This document shows, in pieces, positions 9,215 through 19,084 of a DNA stretch of 41,388 bases. Each line of letters starts with the position of its first letter. Position 1 is the stretch's first letter. The translations under genes and the position numbers were made by a program. This DNA is from Cellulomonas bogoriensis 69B4 = DSM 16987. Its GTDB lineage: Bacteria; Actinomycetota; Actinomycetes; Actinomycetales; Cellulomonadaceae. The stretch lies in the NCBI RefSeq assembly GCF_000767165.1, contig NZ_AXCZ01000006.1, positions 1 through 41,388 on the forward strand, written 5' to 3'. The notes beneath the pieces were generated by a model. The model searched no databases, was not told the origin of the DNA, and saw only the letters and a list, made by a program, of their open reading frames with translations.

Positions 9215-10131
9215 CGTCCTCCGGGGGCCGCTATCTGGACGTCGTCGGCGAGGTGGGGGTGGGGGTCGCCGGGCGTTCGACGCCCGAGTCTGCCCCGCAA
9301 CCCACGGACGCCTGCAGCAGCAGCGTAGACGCCGATCGCCAGAACCACGATCGTCGCGCCGGGTGACACGTCGTGCCAGTAGGTCACCGACAGCCCGGTG
9401 AGGCACACGACCACACCGATCCCCATGGCGGTGGTCATGGTGCGGCGGAACGAGGACGTGACCATCTGTGCGGCGGCCACCGGGACGATCATCAGCGCGC
9501 TGACGAGCAGGACACCGACGACGCGCATGGCGACGGTGACGGTCAGGGCCGCGACGACCGCGATGGTGATGTTGAGGACGCGCACGGGCATCCCGGCCGC
9601 GCGGGCGAACTCCTCGTCGTGGCAGACCGCGAACAGGGCGGTGCGCAGCCCCACCCCGACCGTGAGCACGAGCACCGAGAGCAGCGCTGTGGTCCACACG
9701 TCGCTGCTGGTGACGGTGGAGATGGAGCCGAAGAGGTAGCCCACCAGGTTGGCGTTGGTGCCGCCGGCGAGGGAGATGATGAGCACGCCACCGGCGATCC
9801 CGCCGTAGAACAGCAGCGCGAGCGCCACGTCGCCACCGGTGCGTCCGCGTTCGCGGACGAGCTCGATGGTCACCGCCCCGATGATCGCGGCGATCACGGC
9901 CCCGGGTATGGCCAGGGCGTCGTGCGGGGTGAGCCCGGCGACGCTGCCCACGAGCCACCCGGCGGCCACGCCGGTGAGCGCGACGTGGCCGATGCCGTCG
10001 CCGAGCAGCGCGAGCCGGCGCTGCACCAGGTAGGTCCCGATGACGGGGGCGGTGAGGCCCACGAGCGCCGCGACGACGAGCGCGCGGCGCATGAGGGGGT
10101 CGGTGAACATCCACACGAGCTCGTCGATCAC
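9211..10131 (-). CDS. znuB: zinc ABC transporter permease
   Basis: The 306-aa protein is a typical ABC-3 family permease with about eight hydrophobic helices. It starts IDELVWMFTDPLMRRAL and has the family segment GTYLVQRRLALLGDGIGHVALTGVA, the loop that contacts the ATPase. It would form the membrane channel of the ZnuABC zinc importer. GTG 10131 is preferred because it overlaps the znuC stop as GTGA and has GGAGG 5 nt upstream; an in-frame ATG at 10143 is less well placed. The stop overlaps the zur start by 4 nt. Manganese or iron specificity cannot be excluded from this subunit alone, but zur argues for zinc. Confidence 0.9.
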   Translation of the reverse strand: MIDELVWMFTDPLMRRALVVAALVGLTAPVIGTYLVQRRLALLGDGIGHVALTGVAAGWLVGSVAGLTPHDALAIPGAVIAAIIGAVTIELVRERGRTGGDVALALLFYGGIAGGVLIISLAGGTNANLVGYLFGSISTVTSSDVWTTALLSVLVLTVGVGLRTALFAVCHDEEFARAAGMPVRVLNITIAVVAALTVTVAMRVVGVLLVSALMIVPVAAAQMVTSSFRRTMTTAMGIGVVVCLTGLSVTYWHDVSPGATIVVLAIGVYAAAAGVRGLRGRLGRRTPGDPHPHLADDVQIAAPGGR

Positions 10132-10910
10132 GTGGACCTCCATCGCAGGGTGGCGCTGAAGTCACCGTCGGCAGTGGTGGGGTGGTCGCCCTCGTGGGGG
10201 TGGACGTGGTCGTGGCCGGGTCGGGCGTGCTCGTCCCGCGCGGGCGGGGGTGGGCCGTCGTGCACGACACGGCCGTGCCGCAGGGCCACGGCCCGTGCGA
10301 CGAGCCCGGCGAGCGCCCCGAGCTCGTGCAGGACCACCAGGATGGTGGTGCCCTGTCCGGCCAGGGCCGCGAGTGTGCGGGCGAAGGCCTCCTGGCTGGG
10401 CAGGTCCACCCCCGCGACCGGCTCGTCGAGGAGGAGCAGCCGTGGCTGCCTGACCAGTGCCCGTGCGATCAGGACCCGTTGCTGCTGGCCACCGGACAGC
10501 TCGCTGACGGGCCGTCCGGCCAGGTCTGCGAGCCCGACGTCGGCCAGGGCCTGGTCGGCGCGACGGCGTGCGCCTCGGGGCGGCACGAGCCGGCGTCGGT
10601 GCAGCGTGCCTGAGACCACCACGTCGCGCGCGGTGGACGGGACCCCGGTGGCGGCGCTGATGCGTTGCGGCACGTACCCGACCCTGTCCCACGCGACCTT
10701 GGGGCCCAACGGAGCGCCGAGCAGGTGGATCTGCCCTCGGTCGTGGGGCACCACGCCGACGAGCGCGCGGACGAGGGTGGACTTGCCCGAACCGTTGGGC
10801 CCGAGCAACGCGACGACCTCACCGTCGTGGACGGTGAGGTCGACGTCGTGCAGGATGCGTGAGCCGCCGAGGCTGACGCCGAGTCCTGCGGCCTGGACCG
10901 CTGGTGTCAC
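10128..10910 (-). CDS. znuC: zinc ABC transporter ATP-binding protein with His-rich tail
   Basis: The 260-aa ATPase has Walker A GPNGSGKS at 37-44, the signature LSGGQ at 138-142, Walker B LLLLDEP at 157-163 and the switch His195. It energises zinc import with ZnuA and ZnuB. After the normal ATPase fold comes a C-terminal tail (about 220-245) rich in His, with PGHDHVHPHEGDH. Such tails occur on some zinc transporter ATPases and may sense cytosolic zinc; that role is inference. The GTG start overlaps the znuA stop (GTGA), and its own stop overlaps znuB, so the operon is tightly coupled. Confidence 0.93.
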   Translation of the reverse strand: MTPAVQAAGLGVSLGGSRILHDVDLTVHDGEVVALLGPNGSGKSTLVRALVGVVPHDRGQIHLLGAPLGPKVAWDRVGYVPQRISAATGVPSTARDVVVSGTLHRRRLVPPRGARRRADQALADVGLADLAGRPVSELSGGQQQRVLIARALVRQPRLLLLDEPVAGVDLPSQEAFARTLAALAGQGTTILVVLHELGALAGLVARAVALRHGRVVHDGPPPPARDEHARPGHDHVHPHEGDHPTTADGDFSATLRWRST

Positions 10911-12010
10911 GCGCAGTCGAGCGCGGTCCGCAGGACCTCGAGGTTGTGCTCCATGCCCTCACGGTAGTCGGTGCCGTCGTCCACCTCGGTCTCCAGGGGG
11001 TGGAGCACCTCGGTGGTGACGTCGAGGTCGGCCGCCAGGACCTCCGCGACCCGCGGGTTGATGAGGTCCTCGGTGAAGATGGTGGTGACGCCGCGCTCGG
11101 TCACGACCTCCCGGATCTCGCGCAGACGCGCCGGGGAGGGCTCGGCCTCGGGGTCCAGGCCCGAGATCCCGACCTGCTCCAGGTCGTAGCGCTCGGCGAG
11201 GAACCCGTAGGCCTCGTGGGCGGCCACCACGGTCCGCCGTTCGCAGTCGGCGAGCCCCTCGGCGAAGTCCTGGTCGAGCTGGTCCATGTCCGCGGCCAGC
11301 GCCTCGGCGCGCGCCCGGTAGTCCTCGGCGCGGTCGGGGTCGGCCTGGGCGAGCAGCTCGGCCACGTCGTGGCCCACCGCCGCCATCAGGGTGGGGTCGA
11401 GCCAGAAGTGCGGGTCGTCCCCGTGGTCGTGGTCGTGGCTGTGGCCGTGGCCGTGGTCGTCGTCCTCGTGGCCGTGGCCGTCGTCGTGCCCGTGGTCGTC
11501 GTCATGGCTGTGGCCGTGGTCGTCGTCCTCGTGGCCGTGCTCGTCGTCGTGGCCGTGGTCGTCGTCGTGGCCGTGGTCGTCGTCCTCAGGGTCCATGTGG
11601 GCGGCGACCGCCTCGGTGGTGGCGACGTCCAGGACGTGCGCCGGTGCGCGCGTCTCGACCGCGTCGTCGACGGCCGGCTGGAAACCGCTCAGGTACACCA
11701 CGGCCTCGGCCTCGCCGATCTCACGCACCTGCCGCGGTGAGAGCTCCAGGTCGTGCGGGTCGATCCCCGGGGGTGTCATCGCGCCGACGGACACGGCCTC
11801 GCCACCGACCTGCTCCACCACGTACTGCAGCGGGTAGAACGAGGCGAGGACGTCGATGGTCTCGATCTCGGGCACCGTCTCCTGCGGCTCGGCGGCAGGC
11901 GGGGCCGCAGGTTCCGGTTCCTCCTGCCCGGCGCAGGCGGAGAGCACCAGGGCGGAGCCGGCGAGGATCGCGACGGGCAGCAAGCGGGCACGACGATAAA
12001 CGGGGGACAT
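10907..12010 (-). CDS. znuA: zinc ABC transporter substrate-binding lipoprotein
   Basis: The 367-aa precursor has a basic start, a hydrophobic core and the lipobox LSAC with Cys26, so it is a membrane-anchored lipoprotein. It belongs to the cluster A-I (ZnuA/TroA) binding proteins: His86 in GIDPHDLELS, His201 in DDPHFWLDP and the His of VAAHEAYGF are the expected metal ligands. Between the first two lies a very long acidic His-rich tract (about 138-199, dozens of His and Asp), a feature of zinc-specific ZnuA. ATG 12010 is chosen because a GAGAAT -10 with TTGACA -35 puts transcription start there. In-frame ATG/TTG codons at 12016-12025 fall inside the promoter. Confidence 0.92.
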   Translation of the reverse strand: MSPVYRRARLLPVAILAGSALVLSACAGQEEPEPAAPPAAEPQETVPEIETIDVLASFYPLQYVVEQVGGEAVSVGAMTPPGIDPHDLELSPRQVREIGEAEAVVYLSGFQPAVDDAVETRAPAHVLDVATTEAVAAHMDPEDDDHGHDDDHGHDDEHGHEDDDHGHSHDDDHGHDDGHGHEDDDHGHGHSHDHDHGDDPHFWLDPTLMAAVGHDVAELLAQADPDRAEDYRARAEALAADMDQLDQDFAEGLADCERRTVVAAHEAYGFLAERYDLEQVGISGLDPEAEPSPARLREIREVVTERGVTTIFTEDLINPRVAEVLAADLDVTTEVLHPLETEVDDGTDYREGMEHNLEVLRTALDCA

Positions 12011-12024
12011 GAGCATCATTCTCA
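12010..12024 (-). promoter_or_regulatory. candidate Zur operator at the znuA promoter
   Basis: The minus strand reads TGAGAATGATGCTCA, an imperfect 15-bp palindrome (half-sites TGAGAAT and TGAGCAT) of the shape of known actinobacterial Zur boxes. It covers the -10 hexamer GAGAAT (12018-12023) and the predicted start point, so a bound repressor would block polymerase. A second dyad, TTCTCA-N7-TGAGAA (12019-12037), overlaps it. Confidence 0.65.
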
Positions 12025-12047
12025 AACTGGATGAGAACGGTTGTCAA
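12018..12047 (-). promoter_or_regulatory. znuA promoter (TTGACA / GAGAAT)
   Basis: On the minus strand, TTGACA (12042-12047) and GAGAAT (12018-12023) are 18 bp apart. The -10 ends 7 nt before ATG 12010, which predicts a leaderless znuA mRNA. Confidence 0.6.
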
Positions 12048-12147
12048 GCGCAGCGCCGGTAGCCTTGGTCGCGCACCCAGGCGCAAGCGCGCCTCGTCCT
12101 GTCCGCGCGAGCCACGTGCGGACCCGCCACGTCCACTGGAGCCCGTC

Positions 12148-13533
<1,386 letters not shown>

Positions 13534-13571
13534 GGCCCGTGCACGGACCCGAGCGGGGGGCACAGGACGGT

Positions 13572-14783
13572 GTGAGCGACCTCGCGCCCACACCGACCGC
13601 CATGGCCCACGCCCACGGGCCGGCGCCACGCGCGTCGGCCCGGGTCCGGCTCATCCTCGCCCTGGCCGTCCTGCCCGCGCTCCTGGCGACCGTCGCCGGT
13701 GTCGTGGCGCTCTGGCCGGGCGCCGACGACCGGGTCGACCGCATCCCCACCGTCGACCCGGGCTCCTCCTACCTCCAGGGAGAGGTCCTGCGCGTGCTGC
13801 CCGAGGCCGGGCTGCTCGAGGTCGACCTCGACGACGGCATGGGCCTGGTGTACGTCCCGCCAGAGGTGGTCGCTGCCGGGATCGCCACCGGTGACCGGAT
13901 CAGGGTCCTGTCCATCGGGGACGTGGCCGACGCCCAGGTGCCCTACGCCTACGCCGACCACGTCCGCGACGTCCCCATCGGCATCCTGGCCGTGGTCTAC
14001 GCCGTGCTCGTGGTGCTGGTCGCGCGCTGGCGCGGCCTCGCCGCCCTCGCCGGGCTCGGGGTCGCCCTGTGGGTGATCGGCGTGTTCACCCTGCCCGCGC
14101 TCCTGTCCGGCCAACCCGCGCTCGCGGTGGGGGTCGTGACCGCCTCGGCCGCGATGTTCGTGGTCCTCTACCTGGCCCACGGGTTCAGTGCACGGACGAC
14201 CACGGCGTTGCTGGGCACGCTGCTGGGTCTGGGCCTGACGGCGGTGATGGCGGCATGGGCGACGGGTGCGGCGCACCTGACCGGCCGCACCGGTGAGGAC
14301 GCGATGCTGGTGCCGTTGCACGCACCCGCGGTCGACCTGCGTGGGGTGGTGCTGTGCGGGATCATCCTGGCCGGGCTCGGCGTCCTGAACGACGTGACCA
14401 TCACCCAGGCCTCAGCGGTGTGGGAGCTGAAGGCGATCGCTCCGCGGATGGGGCCGCTGGAGCTGTTCAGCCGCGGTATGCGGATCGGCCGGGACCACAT
14501 CGCCTCGACCGTCTACACCATCGCCTTCGCCTACGTGGGCGCCGCCCTGCCGGTGATGCTCCTCATCAGCCTGTACGACCAGCCGCTGCTGCACACCCTT
14601 ACCGCGGGTGAGATCGCCGAGGAGGTCGTGCGCACCCTGGTGGGGTCGATCGGGCTGGTCCTCGCGATCCCGATCACGACCGCCCTCGCCGCTGTGGTGG
14701 TCAGCGCTGGTCCGGGTCCCCAGGACGTGCCTGCCGGTCAGGACCCGGAGCAGTCTGCTGAACCTGCGCCGCCGGCGCCGTGA
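13572..14783 (+). CDS. YibE/F-family membrane protein (copy 1)
   Basis: The 403-aa protein has an N-terminal His-containing stretch (AMAHAHGPAP), one membrane helix (about 27-48), an extracytoplasmic beta-rich region (about 50-130) and about seven further helices. Conserved family segments are VVLYLAHGFS, LAGLGVLNDVTITQASAVWEL and GMRIGRDHIASTVYTIAFAY, which identify YibE/F. The biochemical function of the family is not established. GTG 13572 is chosen over GTG 13539 because it starts just before the first helix. It is a clear paralogue of the next gene, which faces it; the two coding regions overlap by 83 bp at their 3' ends. Confidence 0.82.
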   Translation: MSDLAPTPTAMAHAHGPAPRASARVRLILALAVLPALLATVAGVVALWPGADDRVDRIPTVDPGSSYLQGEVLRVLPEAGLLEVDLDDGMGLVYVPPEVVAAGIATGDRIRVLSIGDVADAQVPYAYADHVRDVPIGILAVVYAVLVVLVARWRGLAALAGLGVALWVIGVFTLPALLSGQPALAVGVVTASAAMFVVLYLAHGFSARTTTALLGTLLGLGLTAVMAAWATGAAHLTGRTGEDAMLVPLHAPAVDLRGVVLCGIILAGLGVLNDVTITQASAVWELKAIAPRMGPLELFSRGMRIGRDHIASTVYTIAFAYVGAALPVMLLISLYDQPLLHTLTAGEIAEEVVRTLVGSIGLVLAIPITTALAAVVVSAGPGPQDVPAGQDPEQSAEPAPPAP

Positions 14784-16020
14784 ACCCAGCGTGGCCGTGA
14801 CCGTGCCCGTGCGCGCCCTGGTCCTGGAGCGCGGCCTCGCGGGTGACGACGAGTGCGGCGATCGCGGTGGTCAGTGGGATCGCGAGGACCAGCCCGATGG
14901 AGCCGACGAGGGTCCGGGCGATCTCCTCGGCGAACTCTCCGCTCCCGAGGGTCTGGCCCAGGGGCATCTGGTAGATGTTCAGCAGCAGCAGGATCGGCAG
15001 CGCCGCGCCCGCGTACGCGAAGGCGATGGTGTAGACGGTCGAGGCGATGTGGTCCCGGCCGATGCGCATCCCGCCCTTGAACAGGTCGGTCCGGGTGGCG
15101 TTCGGGTCGGCGGCGCGCAGCTCCCACACCGCTGAGGCCTGGGTGATGGTCACGTCGTTCAGGACGCCGAGCCCGGCGAGCACCACCCCGCACAGGAACA
15201 GGCCGCGCAACGCCTGGCCGTCGAGGTTCCCGGTGAGCATCGCCAGCCGGTACCCCTCCTCGGTGGAGATGCCGGTCAGGCGGGCGGTGTGGGCGGCGAC
15301 GACGCCCAGGACCGCGGTGACCCCGAGGCCGGCCATCGTGCCCAGGAGCGCGGCCGTGGTCCGTCTGGAGAAACCGTGCGCCAGGTACAGGACCACGAAC
15401 ATGATCGCCGAGGACCCCGTGAGCCCGACCATCAGGGGGTCGCGGCCTTCCAGGAGCGCGGGGATCATGAAGACGGCGATCACGACGAACGCGAGTGCCA
15501 GACCGATCAGGGCCCGTATCCCCCTGAAGCCGGCGACGGCGGTCACCACCACGGCGAACGCGACGGCGAGCGCGGTCAGGGGGATGCCGCGGGCGAAGTC
15601 CTGCCACGCCCACACCTCCGGCTCGTCGGCGGTGGCGACGTAGCGGGCCAGGACGATCCTGGTCCCGGCGGGCACCTCGTCGGCGCGGACGGTCGCCGGT
15701 GCCCACACCTCGACGGTGCGCCCGGCCGCGTCGCCGGTGTCGACCTGGGCGGTCACCAAGGTGCAGGCGACCTCACCGGGGATGGAGCCGTCGGCGCGAC
15801 GGTCCTCACCGGTGCCTGCGCAGGTCTCGGCGACGGTGGTCTCCACGACCGCGGTGGGGTACTCGGTTTCCACGTCCACGATGCCGGTGACGAGCCGTTC
15901 ACCGGTGGGCCACAGGGCCATCAGCCCCACGACGGTCAGGGTGCCGAGCGGCAGGAGCACGGCCAGCAGGATGGCGGTGGTCCGGGACATCTGGACGGGG
16001 GCCGGCGGGTGCTCGCTCAC
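14701..16020 (-). CDS. YibE/F-family membrane protein (copy 2)
   Basis: This 439-aa paralogue has the same layout: N-terminal helix (about 13-35), a longer extracytoplasmic part (about 36-160) with two cysteines (TCAGTG and ACTLV), then about seven helices. It shares GVLNDVTITQASAVWEL, GMRIGRDHIASTVYTIAFAY and RTLVGSIGLVLAIP with copy 1. The C-terminal tail is His/Gly-rich (AHGHGHGHAG). GTG 16020 has a good Shine-Dalgarno (GGAGAGG, 8 nt away). Its 3' end runs 83 bp into copy 1 on the opposite strand. Function unknown; His-rich ends and the nearby zinc operon hint at metal, which is only inference. Confidence 0.82.
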   Translation of the reverse strand: MSEHPPAPVQMSRTTAILLAVLLPLGTLTVVGLMALWPTGERLVTGIVDVETEYPTAVVETTVAETCAGTGEDRRADGSIPGEVACTLVTAQVDTGDAAGRTVEVWAPATVRADEVPAGTRIVLARYVATADEPEVWAWQDFARGIPLTALAVAFAVVVTAVAGFRGIRALIGLALAFVVIAVFMIPALLEGRDPLMVGLTGSSAIMFVVLYLAHGFSRRTTAALLGTMAGLGVTAVLGVVAAHTARLTGISTEEGYRLAMLTGNLDGQALRGLFLCGVVLAGLGVLNDVTITQASAVWELRAADPNATRTDLFKGGMRIGRDHIASTVYTIAFAYAGAALPILLLLNIYQMPLGQTLGSGEFAEEIARTLVGSIGLVLAIPLTTAIAALVVTREAALQDQGAHGHGHGHAGFTAPAAQVQQTAPGPDRQARPGDPDQR

Positions 16021-16086
16021 GTCGCGATCCTCTCCCGTGGGTAGCCCGGGGGCCAAGACGCGGCGGGGCCGGTGGAGAATGGGGCG

Positions 16087-17253
16087 GTGAGTGAGCAGAC
16101 GAGCGCGAACGTCCTTCCGCCCCTGAGGATCGGTCCGTTGACGGTCGACACCCCGGTGGTGCTGGCACCGATGGCGGGGGTGACCAACCGTGCGTTCCGG
16201 CGCCTGTGCCGGGAGCACGGCGCCGGGCTGTACGTCGCCGAGATGGTGACCTCCAGGGCTCTGGTGGAGCGCACACCGGAGTCGTTGCGGATCATCCGGC
16301 ACGACGAGGACGAGCGGCCCAGGTCGGTGCAGGTCTACGGCGTGGACCCGGCGACGGTGGGTGCGGCGGTGCGGATGCTGGTGGACGAGGACCGGGCCGA
16401 CCACGTGGACCTGAACTTCGGGTGCCCGGTGCCGAAGGTGACGCGCAAGGGCGGGGGTGCGGTGCTGCCGTGGAAGCGGGGCCTGTTCACCGCGATCGTG
16501 ACGGCTGCGGTGCAGGCTGCGGCGCCGCGCGGGGTGCCGGTCACGGTGAAGATGCGCAAGGGGATCGACGCCGAGCACCTGACCTACGTCGAGGCGGGGC
16601 TGATCGCCCAGGATGCCGGTGTCGCGGCCGTCGCGCTGCACGCACGGACGGCGGCGGACTACTACTCCGGGACGGCGGACTGGGACGCGATCGCGACCTT
16701 GAAGGAGGCGGTCACGGACATCCCGGTGCTGGGCAACGGTGACATCTGGTCGGCGGAGGACGCGGTGGAGATGGTCCGGCGGACCGGGTGCGACGGCGTG
16801 GTGGTCGGGCGCGGGTGCCAGGGGCGGCCGTGGCTGTTCGCCGACCTCGCTGCGGCGTTCCACGGGTCACCGGTACGGGTGCGTCCGGGGATGGCGCAGG
16901 TCGCTGCGACGGTCCGGCGCCACGCCGAGCTGATGGTGGAGGACCTCGAGGACGAGGCCCGCGCCCTGCGTGAGCTGCGCAAGCACATGGCCTGGTACTT
17001 CAAGGGGTACGTGGTCGGTGGTGAGCTGCGTGCCCAGCTGGGGTTGGTGGACTCCCTGGCCCGGCTCGACGAGCTCCTGGGCCTGCTGGACCTGGAGCAG
17101 CCGTACCCGGGGGCCGGGGCGGAGGGCCAGCGTGGGCGGGCGGGGTCGCCCAAGCGCCCGCTGCTCCCGCAGGGGTGGTTGGACTCCCGCGAGCTGGGGG
17201 CCGACTTCGAGCGCGCCCTGCGGGAGGCCGAGCTGAGCGTCTCGGGCGGCTGA
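16087..17253 (+). CDS. dus: tRNA-dihydrouridine synthase
   Basis: The 388-aa flavoenzyme shows the DUS barrel start PVVLAPMAGVTNRAFRRLC, the catalytic-cysteine motif NFGCPVPKVTRKGGG, the phosphate-binding VKMRKG and ALHARTAADYYSG segments, and GNGDIWSAEDA / GVVVGRGCQGRPW for FMN binding. It reduces uridines in the tRNA D-loop using NADPH. It is the DusB-like type usual in actinobacteria. GTG 16087 lies 6 nt behind GAGAAT (16075-16080) and is probably leaderless; an in-frame GTG at 16072 would start inside that hexamer's flank. It is divergent from YibE/F copy 2 with a 66-bp gap. Confidence 0.92.
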   Translation: MSEQTSANVLPPLRIGPLTVDTPVVLAPMAGVTNRAFRRLCREHGAGLYVAEMVTSRALVERTPESLRIIRHDEDERPRSVQVYGVDPATVGAAVRMLVDEDRADHVDLNFGCPVPKVTRKGGGAVLPWKRGLFTAIVTAAVQAAAPRGVPVTVKMRKGIDAEHLTYVEAGLIAQDAGVAAVALHARTAADYYSGTADWDAIATLKEAVTDIPVLGNGDIWSAEDAVEMVRRTGCDGVVVGRGCQGRPWLFADLAAAFHGSPVRVRPGMAQVAATVRRHAELMVEDLEDEARALRELRKHMAWYFKGYVVGGELRAQLGLVDSLARLDELLGLLDLEQPYPGAGAEGQRGRAGSPKRPLLPQGWLDSRELGADFERALREAELSVSGG

Positions 17254-17280
17254 GCCGGTCAGGGGTCGGTCAGCAGTCGG

Positions 17281-19038
17281 TCAGCGGCCCAGACGTGCCC
17301 ACACGGTGGTGTCGGCCGGGACGAGCACGGCGTCGTCCTCGGCCACGGCGAGGTCCTGGGAGGCGTGGACGAGCTGCAGGTCCGCCGGCAGCCGCAGGGT
17401 CTCGGGCCCCAGGTTCGTCACCACCAGGATCTCCCGGTTGACGAACGCGAGGACCGATCCTCGCGCGGTGTCGGGCAGTCCGTCCACCCAGGCCAGGGAG
17501 CCGCTGCCGAGCCGGAACTCCCGGCGCAGGCGCAGCGCGGACCGGTAGGTCTCGTAGGTGGAGCCGCGGACGCCGCGCTGGGCGTCGAGCGCGTACCGGG
17601 CGAACGAGTCGGGCTGGGTCAGCCAGGTGGCGCCGGTGGGGGAGAACCCGTGGCCCGGCTCGTCGGCTGTCCACGGAAGGGGGATGCGGCACCCGTCACG
17701 GCCGCGCTCGGTGCGCCCCGATCGCCACCAGGTCGGGTCCTGGCGCTCGTCGTCGTCGAGGGTGGTGTGCTCGGGCAGGCCCAGCTCCTCCCCCTGGTAC
17801 AGGTACGCCGACCCGGGGAGGGCGAGCATGAGCAGGGTCGCGGCGCGGGCCCGGCGCAGGCCGAGCTCTTCGTCCGGCTGCGGGTCCTGTGCACCGATGC
17901 CGTTGGGCTTGGCCCCGGGTGTGGCCAGCCCGAGCCGGGAGGCGTGGCGGACGACGTCGTGGTTGGACAGCACCCACGTGGTGGGCGCCCCGACCTCGTC
18001 GTTGGCCTCGAGGGACTCGGTGACCACGCGGCGCAGCGCGTCGGCCGACCAGAGCGTGGTCAGGAACGAGAAGTTGAACGCCTGGTGCATCTCGTCGTCG
18101 CGGACGTAGGCCGCGAGCCGTGCGAGGGGCTCGACCCAGGCCTCGGCGACCAGGCAGCGGTCCCCGTCGTACTCCGCCAGGACCGAGTGCCAGTCCCGGT
18201 AGATCTCGTGGACCCCGTCCTGGTCCCACATGGGGCCTGTGCTCCCGGCGCCCGTGGCCCCGTCCTCAGACCCGGTGGTCCCCTCGTGGGCGCCGTCGAT
18301 CATGGCCGAGGTCCCGTCCCAGTCGGGCAGGCCCTCGGCCTTGACCAGGCCGTGGGCGACGTCGACCCGGAACCCGTCCACGCCCCGGTCCAGCCAGAAC
18401 CGCAGGACGGACCGGAACTCCTCGCGGACCTCGTCGTTGGTCCAGTCCAGGTCGGGCTGGTGCACGTCGAACAGGTGCAGGTACCACTGGCCGGGGGTGC
18501 CGTCGGGTTCGGTGAGGCGCGTCCACGCCGGTCCGCCGAACACCGACGTCCAGTTGTTCGGTGGCTGCTCGCCGTCCGTCCCGCGCCCGTCGCGGAAGAC
18601 GTACCGGGCGCGTTCGGGGCTCCCGGGGCCGGCCGCCACCGCCTGGACGAACCACGGGTGCTCGTCGGAGGTGTGGTTCGGGACGAGGTCCACGATCACC
18701 CGGATCCCCAGGTCGTGGGCGGTGGCCAGCAGGTCGTCGGCGTCGGCCAGGGTGCCGAAGACGGGGTCCACGTCCCGGTAGTCGGCCACGTCGTACCCGG
18801 CGTCGTGCTGGGGGGAGCGGTAGAAGGGTGAGAGCCACACGGCGTCGACGCCGAGCCGGGCCAGGTGCCGCAGCCGGCTGGTGATGCCAGGGAGGTCGCC
18901 GATGCCGTCGCCGTCGGCGTCGGCGAAGGACCGTGGGTAGACCTGGTAGATGACCGCGGTCCGCCACCACTCGGCGGCTCCGGACGTGGCGCGGTGCACC
19001 AGGGTCGTCGTCGTCGATGTCGGCTGGGTGGTGGCCAC
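17281..19038 (-). CDS. GH13 alpha-glucosidase
   Basis: The 585-aa enzyme is a cytosolic glycoside hydrolase family 13 member with no signal peptide. It starts with WWRTAVIYQVYPRSFADADGDG, and has the nucleophile Asp226 in GFRVDVAHG, the acid/base Glu299 in LVAEAWVEP and the transition-state Asp361 in LSNHD. It should hydrolyse alpha-1,4 or alpha-1,6 glucosidic bonds of maltose, isomaltose or related oligosaccharides; sequence alone does not decide which. A Gly/Thr/Ser-rich insert lies at about 250-268. It is 44 bp downstream of a LacI-type regulator on the same strand, and probably under its control. No sugar transporter is adjacent. Confidence 0.9.
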   Translation of the reverse strand: MATTQPTSTTTTLVHRATSGAAEWWRTAVIYQVYPRSFADADGDGIGDLPGITSRLRHLARLGVDAVWLSPFYRSPQHDAGYDVADYRDVDPVFGTLADADDLLATAHDLGIRVIVDLVPNHTSDEHPWFVQAVAAGPGSPERARYVFRDGRGTDGEQPPNNWTSVFGGPAWTRLTEPDGTPGQWYLHLFDVHQPDLDWTNDEVREEFRSVLRFWLDRGVDGFRVDVAHGLVKAEGLPDWDGTSAMIDGAHEGTTGSEDGATGAGSTGPMWDQDGVHEIYRDWHSVLAEYDGDRCLVAEAWVEPLARLAAYVRDDEMHQAFNFSFLTTLWSADALRRVVTESLEANDEVGAPTTWVLSNHDVVRHASRLGLATPGAKPNGIGAQDPQPDEELGLRRARAATLLMLALPGSAYLYQGEELGLPEHTTLDDDERQDPTWWRSGRTERGRDGCRIPLPWTADEPGHGFSPTGATWLTQPDSFARYALDAQRGVRGSTYETYRSALRLRREFRLGSGSLAWVDGLPDTARGSVLAFVNREILVVTNLGPETLRLPADLQLVHASQDLAVAEDDAVLVPADTTVWARLGR

Positions 19039-19071
19039 GGGTCATCCGTTCCGTCGGGTCAGGTGGGGGAC

Positions 19072-19084
19072 GAGGACTGTCCTC
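19072..19084. promoter_or_regulatory. 13-bp perfect palindrome between lacI-type gene and alpha-glucosidase
   Basis: GAGGAC-T-GTCCTC is a perfect palindrome spanning the end of the regulator gene, 34 bp before the glucosidase start. It could be an operator or a small hairpin; it has no T-run. Confidence 0.35.

Noticed and set aside
11391-11595. Repetitive DNA that might be a CRISPR-like array or noncoding satellite
   Set aside because: The repeats are short, irregular and in frame; they encode the His/Asp tract of ZnuA.
12011-12025. Longer znuA starts (TTG 12025, ATG 12019 and 12016)
   Set aside because: They lie in or next to the -10 hexamer and would be at or upstream of the predicted transcript start.
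12031-12147. 39-codon N-terminal extension of glycyl-tRNA synthetase
   Set aside because: Arg/Pro-rich, begins within the znuA promoter, and is not part of the normal enzyme; GTG 12148 has a GGAG upstream.
12048-12147. Possible T-box or glycine riboswitch before glyS
   Set aside because: No T-box consensus, no long structured leader, and the gap is short.
17254-17285. Three GGTCAG repeats after dus as a regulatory array
   Set aside because: Irregular spacing, lies between converging stop codons, and could arise by chance in this composition.
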